A stretch of DNA of 64,000 nucleotides from positions 124,001 to 188,000 of the forward strand of contig NZ_JAKRGB010000005.1 in NCBI RefSeq assembly GCF_022347725.1, written 5' to 3'. The notes under the pieces were generated by a model. The model saw nothing but the letters and a program-made list of their open reading frames with translations. It was not told the DNA's origin and did no database searches. Positions 51,932 through 61,249 of the stretch are shown one piece after another. The translations under genes and the position numbers were made by a program. Position 1 is the stretch's first letter. Each line of letters opens with the position of its first letter. The stretch is from Ruegeria sp. Ofav3-42 (GTDB taxonomy: Bacteria; Pseudomonadota; Alphaproteobacteria; Rhodobacterales; Rhodobacteraceae).

Positions 51932-53350
51932 TCAGTCACGGATCGCCACCAATTCGTCAAACTGCGCCTTGTCCAGTCGATAAAACATCAGCGCCACGAC
52001 TGAGGCCAGATAGACTACCAGGCTCAGGCAGGCATAGTTCCACCCCAGCGAGCGTGTAACTTCGGCGGTCAGGTTGGATTGATCCGGCGCCTCCGGAAAG
52101 CCGACAAAGGCAAGAAACAGTCCGGATGTTGCCAACCCACCGGCGGTGCCAGCCTTTAGCACAAAGGTAATGACCGAGGTGATGATCCCTTCATTCTGGT
52201 ATCCGTTTGTTTTGATGCCCAGTTCGACAACATCTGCGGTCATGGACGTCAGCAAGGATGAGGTCCAGACGATCAGGATGATTTGCAGGATACCGTGGAT
52301 GAACAGCAGCCAGATCAGCAGTTCCGTACCATTGGCAGGAAAGAACCCGATTTCTCGCAGCATATAGGGGGCGACGCCGACCACTGCCGACAGGAGTGAA
52401 AGGAAAATGGCGCTCGACTTTTTGTCGCCGAAGCGTGCAATGCCCTTCAGGGTGGCGCCCGCGATCAAAGCTCCGATCAGGTTTGCCACCAGGATCAGTG
52501 AGATCTGGTCGTTGTTCAGTTCCCAGAAGAATGATGTCAGGTAGGTCCATAGAGCAGCCCCGATCCCTGCGCCCACGGCAAAGATGGCTGAGCTGATAAA
52601 AATCGCCCTAAGAGCGGGCAGTTTGAATGCGGCGATAAACTGGCTGAAGAATCCCGAGGCGCTGTATGTCGCAACATGAGAAATGTCGTACATCCTGTCT
52701 TGCCACCGGCGGGTACCAATTGCGGTGATTGCAATGGCCAGTGCGATGATGATGGCGCCGACCAGCCCGGCTTCCTGATAGCCTGCCTGATTAAGGATGC
52801 CGTAAGGCATGGTGTCGGTCGGTACCAACCAGATCACATACATGGCGATCACCATGATCTGACCGGCGATCCAGGTGACCGAGACCTTGAGGCCGGCCAA
52901 CATGGTGCGACCGCTGTAATTTTTTGTCAGCTCCGGGACCATCGCATTATGTGGTACGTCGAACAGCGTCATCGCGGTCCGCAAAAGGATCGTCGTGATC
53001 AGCAGAAACCAGAACAGTTGTGTTTGCGATGTCAGGGACTCGGGCGGATTCCAGATAAACCAGAAGAGGAACGCGACCGGAATGATGGCCACATACATGA
53101 AAGGGTGGCGCTTGCCTGCCCGCGAGCGTGTGTTGTCAGAAAGGTATCCGACGACGGGGTCCGACACAGCATCGAACATCAAAGCGACAAAAAGAGCAAA
53201 TCCTACGGTCTCAGCCGGAAGCCCGATCACCAGATTGTAGTAGATCAGCAAGAAAAAGCTTAGCCCGTTCGACAGAATGCCGTTGGCAATTCCGCCCGCG
53301 CCATAAAACAGCTGCATACGGACCGGTGGGCTGTCGGTTCTGGTGCTCAT
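51932..53350 (-). CDS. GPH-type (MelB-like) sodium/proton symporter, MFS superfamily
   Basis: A 472-residue transporter with 12 membrane segments. The GPH hallmark FDAVSDPVVGYLSDNTRSRAGKRHPFMY is near residue 60-85, and GTNxYQNEGIITSV-like loop (KTNGYQNEGIITSVITF) near 380. Most members carry sugars or glycosides, but many Roseobacter and sphingomonad copies lie in catabolic clusters for other compounds. First gene of the operon with the small membrane protein and DUF2141. A class B site lies 36 bases upstream of its start. Confidence 0.85.
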   Translation of the reverse strand: MSTRTDSPPVRMQLFYGAGGIANGILSNGLSFFLLIYYNLVIGLPAETVGFALFVALMFDAVSDPVVGYLSDNTRSRAGKRHPFMYVAIIPVAFLFWFIWNPPESLTSQTQLFWFLLITTILLRTAMTLFDVPHNAMVPELTKNYSGRTMLAGLKVSVTWIAGQIMVIAMYVIWLVPTDTMPYGILNQAGYQEAGLVGAIIIALAIAITAIGTRRWQDRMYDISHVATYSASGFFSQFIAAFKLPALRAIFISSAIFAVGAGIGAALWTYLTSFFWELNNDQISLILVANLIGALIAGATLKGIARFGDKKSSAIFLSLLSAVVGVAPYMLREIGFFPANGTELLIWLLFIHGILQIILIVWTSSLLTSMTADVVELGIKTNGYQNEGIITSVITFVLKAGTAGGLATSGLFLAFVGFPEAPDQSNLTAEVTRSLGWNYACLSLVVYLASVVALMFYRLDKAQFDELVAIRD

Positions 53351-53385
53351 TTATTTCCTCCGGATCTCATCGCAGCAATCAGGTT

Positions 53386-53399
53386 AGTGAACGATCACT
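53386..53399. promoter_or_regulatory. Class B operator before the symporter
   Basis: AGTGAACGATCACT has both perfect half-sites AGTGA and TCACT, 36 bases upstream of the symporter ATG. With flanking T and A it reads TAGTGAACGATCACTA. Confidence 0.65.
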
Positions 53400-53474
53400 A
53401 TAAGATGATCACAAGGTTCATTTTTTGTCAAAGGTGAAAGGTAACTTTGCCAGGCAACTTTGTTGTGGGTGTTG

Positions 53475-53511
53475 ATGGCCGCCGGTCCAAAGGGCATGTA
53501 GCGGCGGCCAT
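53475..53511 (-). terminator. Hairpin after the FadL-type gene
   Basis: ATGGCCGCCG (53475-53484) and CGGCGGCCAT (53502-53511) form a perfect 10-bp stem with a 17-base loop, about 50 bases beyond the FadL-type stop on its strand. No T-run follows, so the terminator role is inferred from position. Confidence 0.45.
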
Positions 53512-53560
53512 ACATTGGTTGAAGCTTGAAACCCGACAGCCAGATCGGTCGGGCGCTTGA

Positions 53561-54625
53561 TTAGAAGTTGTGCGACAGGCTGACACGAACTGCGGTGCCG
53601 GAAACGTCCCGGATCTGCAGGCCAGCGTCAGGTTCATTCACATCCCCAAGCGTGCCGTATGTGAAATCGACCAGAATGCGGGTCTGACCAATCGAGTGCA
53701 CGGCGCCAAGTGTGATGCCTTGGCCGCCACCCTCGTAGTTAAACCCTTCAAAACCGCCTTCGGGTTGCGATCTGGATAGGATGCCATAGAAGTACCATTT
53801 CGGGTTCAGCAGGTATCCGACGCCAATTTGGTAGTCGATTGAATCTTCGGCGAATTCCGCAAGCGGACCGCCAAGTGCCGGGGATTGCACTGCAACGTCA
53901 TCCCAATTTCTCCAGCGGACCGATCCGAAGGCACCCCAGGGACCCTTGATCGCACTTTGAACATTCAGCGCAACTGTCTGCGGAGTAGTCAGTTTTGTCG
54001 TTACGTCAGCAGGATCAAGAGGCTGGAGTTGTTCGACACCGTCCAGATCGTGATCGATTTCCGAGTAGTAGGTCAGGTCGGCGCGAAACGCGAGTGACGG
54101 GATCTCGTAAGCGGCACCGACAAGGAAGCCGGGATTGAAATCCCCCTCGGAGTCCAGCGAATAGCTGAGAGAGGGGTTGATCAATGCACCGCTGAAATCG
54201 TTCAGCTTTTCAAAGCGAATACCCGCATAGGCGCTGATGTTCTCGTTGAACTTGTACCGTGCCATCAGGTTTACTTCGGTACCACGATACCGGACGTTGG
54301 TGCCTGCCGACGGCGCGCCCGTTCCGGTGGGGTAAAGCAGCTTGTAGTTGATCGAGTTAAAGCCGCGGATTGCAAAAACCCACTTGTCGCCGATGTCCTG
54401 CTTATAGGCCAGAGACAGACCGCTGATACTGGGGGTAACGTCACCTGTTGGCTGCCCAAACTCAGTGCCTTCTGTTTTTGAATCCGCCCATCCCCCGGTA
54501 ATTTCGACATACCGGCCTTGCTCGAACAGGAACCTTGTTTCCGACGGGAACCCCTCGATCCCTCCGGCCAGTACAGGGCCTGAAACCAGACCCGCACCCA
54601 ATGCCAGCGTTGCTAATTTTTTCAT
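53561..54625 (-). CDS. OmpP1/FadL-family outer membrane protein
   Basis: A 354-residue protein with signal peptide (KLATLALGAGLVSGPVLAGG). The body is amphipathic beta strands ending in the outer-membrane terminus VRVSLSHNF (terminal Phe). It is shorter than E. coli FadL (about 420) but within the range of the FadL/TodX superfamily. These barrels let hydrophobic compounds cross the outer membrane. AAAAGGGAGGGAAGT precedes the ATG. No class B or C palindrome is visible upstream; a TetR regulator is divergent some 770 bases away. Confidence 0.82.
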   Translation of the reverse strand: MKKLATLALGAGLVSGPVLAGGIEGFPSETRFLFEQGRYVEITGGWADSKTEGTEFGQPTGDVTPSISGLSLAYKQDIGDKWVFAIRGFNSINYKLLYPTGTGAPSAGTNVRYRGTEVNLMARYKFNENISAYAGIRFEKLNDFSGALINPSLSYSLDSEGDFNPGFLVGAAYEIPSLAFRADLTYYSEIDHDLDGVEQLQPLDPADVTTKLTTPQTVALNVQSAIKGPWGAFGSVRWRNWDDVAVQSPALGGPLAEFAEDSIDYQIGVGYLLNPKWYFYGILSRSQPEGGFEGFNYEGGGQGITLGAVHSIGQTRILVDFTYGTLGDVNEPDAGLQIRDVSGTAVRVSLSHNF

Positions 54626-55394
54626 ACTTCCCTCCCTTTTCCCCGGTGTCAGCTCATTGTTTTGTCCGGGGGGACTGCATTGACCCCGGCGCTTTCAGGC
54701 CGTTGGTCAGTTGATGACGCCGCGAACGGCGTGTGTTTGAACGGCCAACTGAAAAACATGCGTTCCATTGGCAGCGTTTTTGGCTTGTAGAGCTGAGTGC
54801 AGTGCATTAGGGAGATGCGCAGAATGAGGCCGTCGCAATAACACGCGAAAACGGATTGAAGATTTCCGATTGCGTCGCTTCTTGCGCCCGTGGAGTGGGC
54901 AGATGGAAGCAGGCAATACTAAATGGGTCGGCAAAAATGCCGATTGCGCGATTTTTCATTGTCCCTGTCTAATTTTGCAGCCCAGTCTCAGGCCGTTACT
55001 TTCTGGTTAATGTGATGCGAGTGCTACCGGTCTGACACCTCCTCGTCATTTGGTTGAATTTGCTGAGTGGTTTTCCCAATCGCTATCGGCGCGCTCCTCC
55101 TGAAAGAGCACCGTGCATCGGAAAAATTTCCTGCATGATTCCCGCCAAAAATCCGGACGTATCCAGGATTGGTCATAGGTCTGTCCCTGTTGCTTGCCTA
55201 TTTGCTGGCATGACTGTCTTTTCTGACAGTCATTTTGTTACACACAATTTGCACTTTTTCAATACGTTTGTATTGTACAGGTGCATTGAAATTTTCTTTC
55301 GTGGCAAATGTTGTATTTTCAATGCTTTGATCTAACTCCCGCCATTACGTGGAAGCCCCTCACATCTTGGTGGAAAATACGTTAGTAGAGGCCG
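54626..55394. other. Long gene-free region between FadL-type and TetR genes
   Basis: A 769-base region with no gene I can support. Short frames at 54707-54934 and 55054-55335 have no recognisable domain, poor composition and no clear ribosome-binding site. The right half is AT-rich (around 55230-55330). An inverted repeat at 55211 is listed separately. It should contain the FadL-type and TetR promoters; a small RNA cannot be excluded. Confidence 0.5.
55211..55232 (+). terminator. Inverted repeat, terminator-like or operator-like
   Basis: TGACTGTC (55211-55218) and GACAGTCA (55225-55232) are perfect 8-bp arms with a 6-base TTTTCT centre, followed by TTTTGTT. On the plus strand this is a good intrinsic terminator shape, yet no plus-strand gene precedes it. 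The TGTC-N6-GACA layout is also that of class C operators, so it may be a TetR binding site upstream of the regulator at 55395. Confidence 0.45.
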
Positions 55395-56018
55395 ATGATG
55401 CCAAATTTGACAGAGAATCGCGCCAGGCTGCGCGACAAGAACCGAGAACAGAAACGGCGCGAGCTTGCAGAGAACGCGATTACAACGATTGCGCAGGCTG
55501 GGTATGCCAACACGACACTGCGGGATATAGCGTCTTCGACTGGTGTTTCTTTGGGAAAGATCCAGTACTATTTCCCCGAGAAGGAAGGATTGCTGTTGTA
55601 TTGCATTGACTTGTCGGTCAATCGCTTCATCGGCCAGCTAAACGAAATCGTTGGTGCGAAGCTTAGTCCGCGCGAAGCTCGCGGAGCTTATGTCGAGCTG
55701 TTTGCCCATTCGATTGTCAATTACGCGCATTTGCACCGGCTGTGGTACGACATTCGAAACCAGGCCATGTTCGATAGCCAGCTCAAGCAACGGGTCGCGG
55801 ATGTCGAAGCCAGATTTGTTTCCGTTTGTGACGAACTGGGAAAGAAATTCGCCCTCAACGATGTGCGCGGTCTAGAGATCTATTTGATGCTGGACGGGGC
55901 TTATCGCTATTTCATCCAGCAATCTGTTGCAGGCTTGTCTGTTAGCGTTGATGACATTACGCACAGCGTTGAACGTCTTATCGGATACCTGACCCGCAAC
56001 CAGGCAACTGACGCATAG
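55395..56018 (+). CDS. TetR-family regulator (BetI-like C-terminal domain possible)
   Basis: A 207-residue TetR protein. Helix-turn-helix: KRRELAENAITTIAQAGYANTTLRDIASSTGVSLGKIQYYFPEKEGLLLYCID. The C-terminal ligand domain resembles the BetI-like group (YVELFAHSIVNYAHLHRLWYDIRNQAM). It is not close to the two paired TetR proteins. It is divergent from the FadL-type gene across a long gap and may control it. Confidence 0.85.
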   Translation: MMPNLTENRARLRDKNREQKRRELAENAITTIAQAGYANTTLRDIASSTGVSLGKIQYYFPEKEGLLLYCIDLSVNRFIGQLNEIVGAKLSPREARGAYVELFAHSIVNYAHLHRLWYDIRNQAMFDSQLKQRVADVEARFVSVCDELGKKFALNDVRGLEIYLMLDGAYRYFIQQSVAGLSVSVDDITHSVERLIGYLTRNQATDA

Positions 56019-56185
56019 GAATCTGACCCCAAGAGTGGGGTTTCTTCCTTGTAGATTTACACAATCGAGGGCCTGCTAACCAAGGTCTGGGCTTAGGTAT
56101 GGAAAATCGCAGGTTCCATACCTCTGGCCAGTACATATATGCGGTAAGCTGTCATAAGAGAAAATAAACAGATTAGGAGACGATA

Positions 56186-56692
56186 ATGGCTTTCGCAAAA
56201 CTGACTGCGATGACCGCAGGCGCAGCTGCGGGCGTAATGCTGGCCACAACTGCGGTTTGGGCAGATGATGTGGCCCGTGCCCAATCTCTGGTTGAAAGTT
56301 TTTACACCAGTCTGATTGATGAGAAATATGAAGCGGCGATAGATATGTTTCAGCCCAACGCCAACGCGACAAGCGTTTACAATTTTGGAAAGGCGTACCC
56401 CGAAGAAACGATTACCTACAGCCCCAAGGACCTGAAACAGTATATCGAAGCCGAAATTCCAGAGGAATATCAGCAGTATTTTGAGGGCTATAAAGAGACC
56501 GCACAGTCCTTTGAAGTTCTAGGGGCCCAAAGGGCAGGTGAGAACGTAACCGTGACCGGTCGCCTGACCACCGACTACGAAATGAGCGGATACAAGGGAA
56601 AGATATTCCAGAACGACACCTTCACTGTAACGTTCCCATCCGAAGGCAACCCGGCCTTCAGCCGTTACCACGGCGTAACGACATACAAGTAA
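56186..56692 (+). CDS. Secreted protein of unknown function
   Basis: A 168-residue protein with signal peptide (LTAMTAGAAAGVMLATTAVWADD). The mature part (ARAQSLVESFYTSLIDEKYEAAIDMFQPNA, ITYSPKDLKQYIEAEIPEEYQQYFEGYKET, VTGRLTTDYEMSGYKGKIFQNDTFTVTFPSEG) has the helix-then-strands pattern of an NTF2/SnoaL-like fold, but I do not recognise a family. GGAGACGATA precedes the ATG. No operon partner. Confidence 0.72.
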   Translation: MAFAKLTAMTAGAAAGVMLATTAVWADDVARAQSLVESFYTSLIDEKYEAAIDMFQPNANATSVYNFGKAYPEETITYSPKDLKQYIEAEIPEEYQQYFEGYKETAQSFEVLGAQRAGENVTVTGRLTTDYEMSGYKGKIFQNDTFTVTFPSEGNPAFSRYHGVTTYK

Positions 56693-56693
56693 T

Positions 56694-56747
56694 CCATGCG
56701 AAATCGCATGGCAGGAACAGGTCAGCGCACTCCGACTTTTTCCTGCC
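56694..56747. terminator. Two hairpins between convergent genes
   Basis: CCATGCG/CGCATGG (56694-56711, small loop) is followed by GGCAGGAA (56710-56717) pairing with TTCCTGCC (56740-56747). They sit between the secreted protein and the convergent oxidoreductase and probably act in both directions. Confidence 0.5.
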
Positions 56748-56786
56748 GGCGCTTATAGTTTTGGGCAGCTGTAACGGTGGGCGGTC

Positions 56787-57800
56787 TCAGTCCACGCGGA
56801 TAAGCAGTTTTCCGGTGTTTTCTCCGCGATAGAGCATCGCAATCGCATCTCGGGCAGCTTCTGCTCCTTCCAGGACGTGTTCATTGGCAGACAGTTTGCC
56901 AGAACGGACCCATTCAGAAAGCTGCGCAACAGCCTCGGGAAAGCGCGCTTGATAATCAAAGGCGATAAAGCCCTGCATCCGCGCTCGGGCCACCAGTAGC
57001 TGGCGATGGACGCGCGGGCCAAGAGGGATCGGATCCCAATCAGACAGTGCGGCTGTGCCACAGATCGCGACACGCGCGCCATGCGCTAGCTGTGTCATCA
57101 CAGCATCCGAGATTGGGCCGCAGGTGTTGTCGAAATAGCAATCCACGCCATCGGGGCAGGCGACGCGAATGGCCTCGGCCACGTCCTGTTCCCTGTAGTT
57201 GATGGTCTCGTCGTAACCGAATTTGTCCGTGCAGAGGGCCATCTTTTCGGCGCTGGATGTAATGCCAACCGTTCGGCACCCCTTGATTTTGGCAATTTGA
57301 CCGACCGCAGAGCCAACCGCCCCGGCGGCTGTGGAAACAACGACGGTATCGCCTTCCTTTGCGCCACATACTTCCAGAAGGCCGAAATAAGCTGTCACTC
57401 CGTTCAAACCCAGAATGCCCAAGGACATAGATGGCGACAGGTCCGTTTCAGTCACTTTGCGATCGACATTTGATCCGTCCGAAACAGCATAGCGGCTCCA
57501 TCCCAGCATTCCTGACACAAGGTCGCCTTCTGCATAATTGGGGTTTCGGGATGCGACGACCTCGCCTACGGCAAATCCGCGCATCGCAGCGCCGATCTCG
57601 ACGGGTGGCAGGTAATTGGGAGCATCATTGGCCCAGCCCCGCTGTGCCGGATCCGCCGACCAATAGGACGTTTTGACCAGAATGCACCCGTCGGGCAAAT
57701 CGGGAACCGGGCTTTCTTGGACCGCGAAATGCTCGGCTTGCGGTATGCCTTTCGGCCGGTTCGACAGGATCACACTGCGGTTGGTCAGGTTCGAGGTCAT
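56787..57800 (-). CDS. NADP-dependent oxidoreductase, MDR / prostaglandin-reductase-like
   Basis: About 337 residues. The MDR class without zinc: YWSADPAQRGWAND near the start, GMLGWSRYAVSDGS, and the nucleotide-binding motif VSTAAGAVGSAVGQIAKIKGC followed by DEITINYREQD-like sequence (DETINYREQDVAEAI) and YFDNTCGPISDAV. Such enzymes reduce the double bond of alpha,beta-unsaturated ketones or aldehydes. ATG 57800 after GGGAG is preferred to a TTG at 57815. Stands alone, 85 bases from the cis/trans isomerase gene on the same strand. Confidence 0.85.
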   Translation of the reverse strand: MTSNLTNRSVILSNRPKGIPQAEHFAVQESPVPDLPDGCILVKTSYWSADPAQRGWANDAPNYLPPVEIGAAMRGFAVGEVVASRNPNYAEGDLVSGMLGWSRYAVSDGSNVDRKVTETDLSPSMSLGILGLNGVTAYFGLLEVCGAKEGDTVVVSTAAGAVGSAVGQIAKIKGCRTVGITSSAEKMALCTDKFGYDETINYREQDVAEAIRVACPDGVDCYFDNTCGPISDAVMTQLAHGARVAICGTAALSDWDPIPLGPRVHRQLLVARARMQGFIAFDYQARFPEAVAQLSEWVRSGKLSANEHVLEGAEAARDAIAMLYRGENTGKLLIRVD

Positions 57801-57884
57801 TGCCGTTTCTCCCAAAGGACATGCCGGGTTTCATTGAAGTGATAGAGCGCGCAAGCTCCGGCGTCCATCTTGCAGAAAGCAGAT

Positions 57885-60260
57885 TCAGTTGTTTTCGGGA
57901 TTGCCGCTTGATCGGGGGTCTTTGTAACGGTTCAAATCCAGCACGCCCGCCTCAATGGGGGCTTGCTGCAAGAACATCGCTGACACCTGATCGCTTGTTT
58001 CCCAGAAATCGGGGCTAGTGCGGCGCAGACCGTAAGTTGCGACAAATTCCACCCACTCTTCTTGCGAACGCACGGATTTCACGGCTGAAACAAATGAGGC
58101 CAATTGATCCTGCCGGATGCTAAAAAAGAAATTCGGATAGCTTCCGATCACACCCGGAAGGATTGTCAGCACGTCGGTTTGTGGATTGCGCCGGTCCTTT
58201 TCGTCGAACAGGAACGCCACGTTGTAGTGTGCTTTGTCATGCAGCAGCGAATACAGCGCTGAAGACCCGTCATCCGTTTCGACCAAAAGCAGAGAAACAT
58301 CTGGCAGATATCTGACCCAGTCGCCCGTTTGATTTGCCAACGCACGCAGGTCGAAAAGGATACCTGTGTCATCATTCGAACAGTCAGCTTCCGCACACCT
58401 GTTGATGGTGTCCTCGACCGCCCAAAGGCCGTGTCCGCGGTTTAGCAATTCCAGAAGAAACTCTTGCTTGGGTGTGCTCGTGGCAAAATCGATGCCCGTT
58501 GGAAAGCTGTCATCGACGCGACGCCGGTGCCAATACGTGTGGAATTCAGCAAGCGCACCATCGTACCAGGTTTCGTGCATCTTTTGTCTGATGCCTCTGG
58601 GCATAAAGTTCAGAAAAGTGTCCTCGCTCTCCATACGCAGTTCATCCATGTACAATCGCGTCGAAAGCTGGTGCTCGACGCGCCCGAACACATCGTAACC
58701 CGCCACGAGATCGTAGTAGATGCGTTCAAAAACCGGAAAGTCGATAACCCAGGCGGTTTCGGGAATGCCACCGTGGAATCCGGTCATGGCAGAGGCATTG
58801 TCGAAGTGCCGAAAGACGGTGATCAGGGCTTGGCGATTGGTGCCATCCCCGTCCCAGATAGCGTCATATCCAAATCCGGATAAGTGAGCCGCGCTGTTGC
58901 GATACCGGTCATCCCGAAATTCCAGGTATTTGACCTGATTTTCATGTGACAACCCCTGAAGGTCTCCCAATACCCTGCCATCCAGGTCGGCTACGGGAAG
59001 TTCGAGGAAGGCCGCCCCATCCGCCAAAAAGCTTGGATCTGTGACGGACAGGTCGGCATCCGGATCTAAGAAGCTGACCCAGAACCTGTCTTCGATCACG
59101 TCGACTGCCGTTTCGCCATGGCACACGGGTCCACGGATGAAGCTACGTACGAAAAACAGCGCGTCGTCCAGAAGAAACTGATAGCGGCTGCGCGCGGGTA
59201 TCCCTGCAAATGTGCTAAACGGATTTCCGCCCTCTGCATCGCCATACGCGGGCAGTTCTGACACTGACCAAGCGGGGTCGAGAAACAACTGCTGGTATCT
59301 CGCCATCCGGTCCGGCCCGAATTTATAAACCAGATGATCTTTGTGCACGATTGTTTCAACGATCGGTTGTAGCCGGTAGTAAAATAAACCGGAGCCGGGA
59401 TCATCGAACGGTCGCCGAGTTGCGATGATATCTATCTCTGAGCCGGGTGCAGTCGTCGAACGCACAAGTTGGAAGAAAAGCCGTGTGTCGTCGGCTGGAA
59501 AGTGAAGCCGGGCGAGAAACAGGTGTTCGTACACATACCTGCTCATCAATTGGTTTCTTGGGTCGGGGTGGTTCAGAAACGCCTCCCAATCTGCAATTTG
59601 AGCCTGAATATCCTCAGGTACTTCCGGTAATGCAGACGGCATTGGGGCACCGCTGCGCGCCCAAGACATCAGTACTTGATATTCGTCGTTGCCCAGGGGG
59701 GCGGTCGCATAGGGCATTCCTGCCAGCGGATGTGCATTGCGAAAGGCATCAAACTCCTGCGCCGTCGGGCAAACCAGAGGGCGATCAATTTCAAGACCAA
59801 GTTCTGCCGGAACAGGCGCGTTGGTCGGCAACTGGGCTTGTCTGCCGAGTTCAAGATAGCGTTCCAGCACGGTCCCGGCATTGTCGGATTGACCGGAAGA
59901 CTGCACGACAGGAAAGAATCCTAATTTCCGCCACTCCGGAACTGTCTGGGCATCAATGCCAAGTCGCGTCGGCTGCGCATCTGTCAGCCGCTCGGTATGG
60001 TAAACGGCCTCCTTACTGGCCCCACGCAATAGCCCGGCAGGAGACGTAAGCTTCAACTGGCAGGGCGCGTCATAACAACTGTGGCACACTACGCAGCGGT
60101 GATTGAGGATCGTTTCTACATCGGTCCAGTCACTGACCTGCGGCGACTGAGCACCAGCGGTTGTGCTTGTTTGAGCACCCGCAAATTCGGCAGAGAAAAA
60201 CAAAATCGCTGCCGTCAAGGCATAGAAAGGTAAATGTCTGTTCCATAGCGCTTGCAGCAT
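57885..60260 (-). CDS. cti: Fatty acid cis/trans isomerase
   Basis: About 791 residues. Signal peptide (PFYALTAAILFFSAEFAGA) and the haem c motif CVVCH within LNHRCVVCHSCYDAPCQLKL. Later family stretches include PLVCPTAQEFDAFRNAHPLAGMPY, MSRYVYEHLFLARLHFP and SYPNFFFSIRQDQLASFV. Cti acts in the periplasm and converts cis to trans unsaturated fatty acids in membrane lipids in response to solvents and stress. ATG 60260 after GGGAGGCATCG is preferred to the in-frame start at 60314. Divergent from a Crp/Fnr regulator. A solvent-stress role would suit the FadL-type and oxygenase neighbours. Confidence 0.88.
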   Translation of the reverse strand: MLQALWNRHLPFYALTAAILFFSAEFAGAQTSTTAGAQSPQVSDWTDVETILNHRCVVCHSCYDAPCQLKLTSPAGLLRGASKEAVYHTERLTDAQPTRLGIDAQTVPEWRKLGFFPVVQSSGQSDNAGTVLERYLELGRQAQLPTNAPVPAELGLEIDRPLVCPTAQEFDAFRNAHPLAGMPYATAPLGNDEYQVLMSWARSGAPMPSALPEVPEDIQAQIADWEAFLNHPDPRNQLMSRYVYEHLFLARLHFPADDTRLFFQLVRSTTAPGSEIDIIATRRPFDDPGSGLFYYRLQPIVETIVHKDHLVYKFGPDRMARYQQLFLDPAWSVSELPAYGDAEGGNPFSTFAGIPARSRYQFLLDDALFFVRSFIRGPVCHGETAVDVIEDRFWVSFLDPDADLSVTDPSFLADGAAFLELPVADLDGRVLGDLQGLSHENQVKYLEFRDDRYRNSAAHLSGFGYDAIWDGDGTNRQALITVFRHFDNASAMTGFHGGIPETAWVIDFPVFERIYYDLVAGYDVFGRVEHQLSTRLYMDELRMESEDTFLNFMPRGIRQKMHETWYDGALAEFHTYWHRRRVDDSFPTGIDFATSTPKQEFLLELLNRGHGLWAVEDTINRCAEADCSNDDTGILFDLRALANQTGDWVRYLPDVSLLLVETDDGSSALYSLLHDKAHYNVAFLFDEKDRRNPQTDVLTILPGVIGSYPNFFFSIRQDQLASFVSAVKSVRSQEEWVEFVATYGLRRTSPDFWETSDQVSAMFLQQAPIEAGVLDLNRYKDPRSSGNPENN

Positions 60261-60479
60261 CGATGCCTCCCAATCTGAGCGGATGAACCGCGCGGACCAG
60301 CGCGCCAGGCCCAAGCCTTTGAATTGTTACACTACTGATTTTTATGTCACTTGTCGTTCTTTCTGAGCTTTTTCGTTTTGACGTCGCAGAGGTTGTTTGA
60401 CGCAGTTACATATGCGGTAAAGAAGATGTATTCAGGGCGCATACTATCCTATTGAACCTTGAACGCGGGAACTCTGGAT

Positions 60480-61154
60480 ATGGACATGTCATGGATTGAT
60501 AAATTTAAAGGGCTAAGCCAGTTGCCCTCTGACATCCGCGATGAGCTTAAAAAGGGAAGCCAGATCGTCAGTGTTCCGGCGGGTACGCAGATGTTTGCGC
60601 CCGGTCAGACCGCGGACAACCTGCTTTTGTTGCTGGAGGGTACAATCCGCGTCCAGCAGAAGTCCGACACCGGGCGAGAGGTCTTTTTGTATCGCGTGCA
60701 CGCGGGCGAAAGCTGTGTGCTGACAACTGCATGCATGCTTGCCTTCGAAGACTACTCAGCCGATGGCATCGCTGAAACGGACGTGCGCGCAGTCGCTATT
60801 CCCAGATCGACATTTGATGAGCTTGTGGCAAAGTCACCAGTGTTTCGTGCCTTCGTGTTCACAGCCTATTCGCGGCGAATTTCCGACCTTTTTTCGTTGA
60901 TTGATGACATTGTGTTTCGCCGTATGGACGTCAGACTCGCATCGCGCCTGCTGGAGCTTTCCGATGAGAACAATATCGTACACGCCACCCATGCCGTGCT
61001 TGGCACCGAACTTGGTACGGCAAGAGAGGTCGTATCTCGAACGCTGTCCGAATTCCACCGCCGGGGCTGGATCGAACAGTCGCGGGGCGAGGTTCTTCTG
61101 ACAGAGCGCGCCGGGCTTGAGCAACTCGTCAGATCGTCCAGCGTGCACTTCTGA
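60480..61154 (+). CDS. Crp/Fnr-family regulator
   Basis: About 225 residues. Cyclic-nucleotide-binding-like barrel (IVSVPAGTQMFAPGQTADNLLLLLEGTIRVQ, FLYRVHAGESCVLTTACML) and a C-terminal helix-turn-helix (LGTELGTAREVVSRTLSEFHRRGWIEQ). It lacks the Fnr N-terminal Cys set; two Cys lie in the barrel (CVLTTAC). These two could sense persulfide as in FisR/BigR-type logic, but that is speculation. A GTG/TTG alternative start at 60459 exists; ATG 60480 is preferred. It precedes the sulfide genes and probably controls them. Confidence 0.85.
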   Translation: MDMSWIDKFKGLSQLPSDIRDELKKGSQIVSVPAGTQMFAPGQTADNLLLLLEGTIRVQQKSDTGREVFLYRVHAGESCVLTTACMLAFEDYSADGIAETDVRAVAIPRSTFDELVAKSPVFRAFVFTAYSRRISDLFSLIDDIVFRRMDVRLASRLLELSDENNIVHATHAVLGTELGTAREVVSRTLSEFHRRGWIEQSRGEVLLTERAGLEQLVRSSSVHF

Positions 61155-61249
61155 TTCCGAAGAAAAATGCAAACTTTGTGACCATGTCACCAACAGTCTG
61201 GGTTTGGCTATGCCAGTTAGGCTTCATCAAATCATGATGGAGTTAAATC

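Noticed and set aside
54707..55335. Two short open frames in the FadL-TetR gap
   Set aside because: No recognisable domain, no good ribosome-binding site, composition unlike neighbouring genes.
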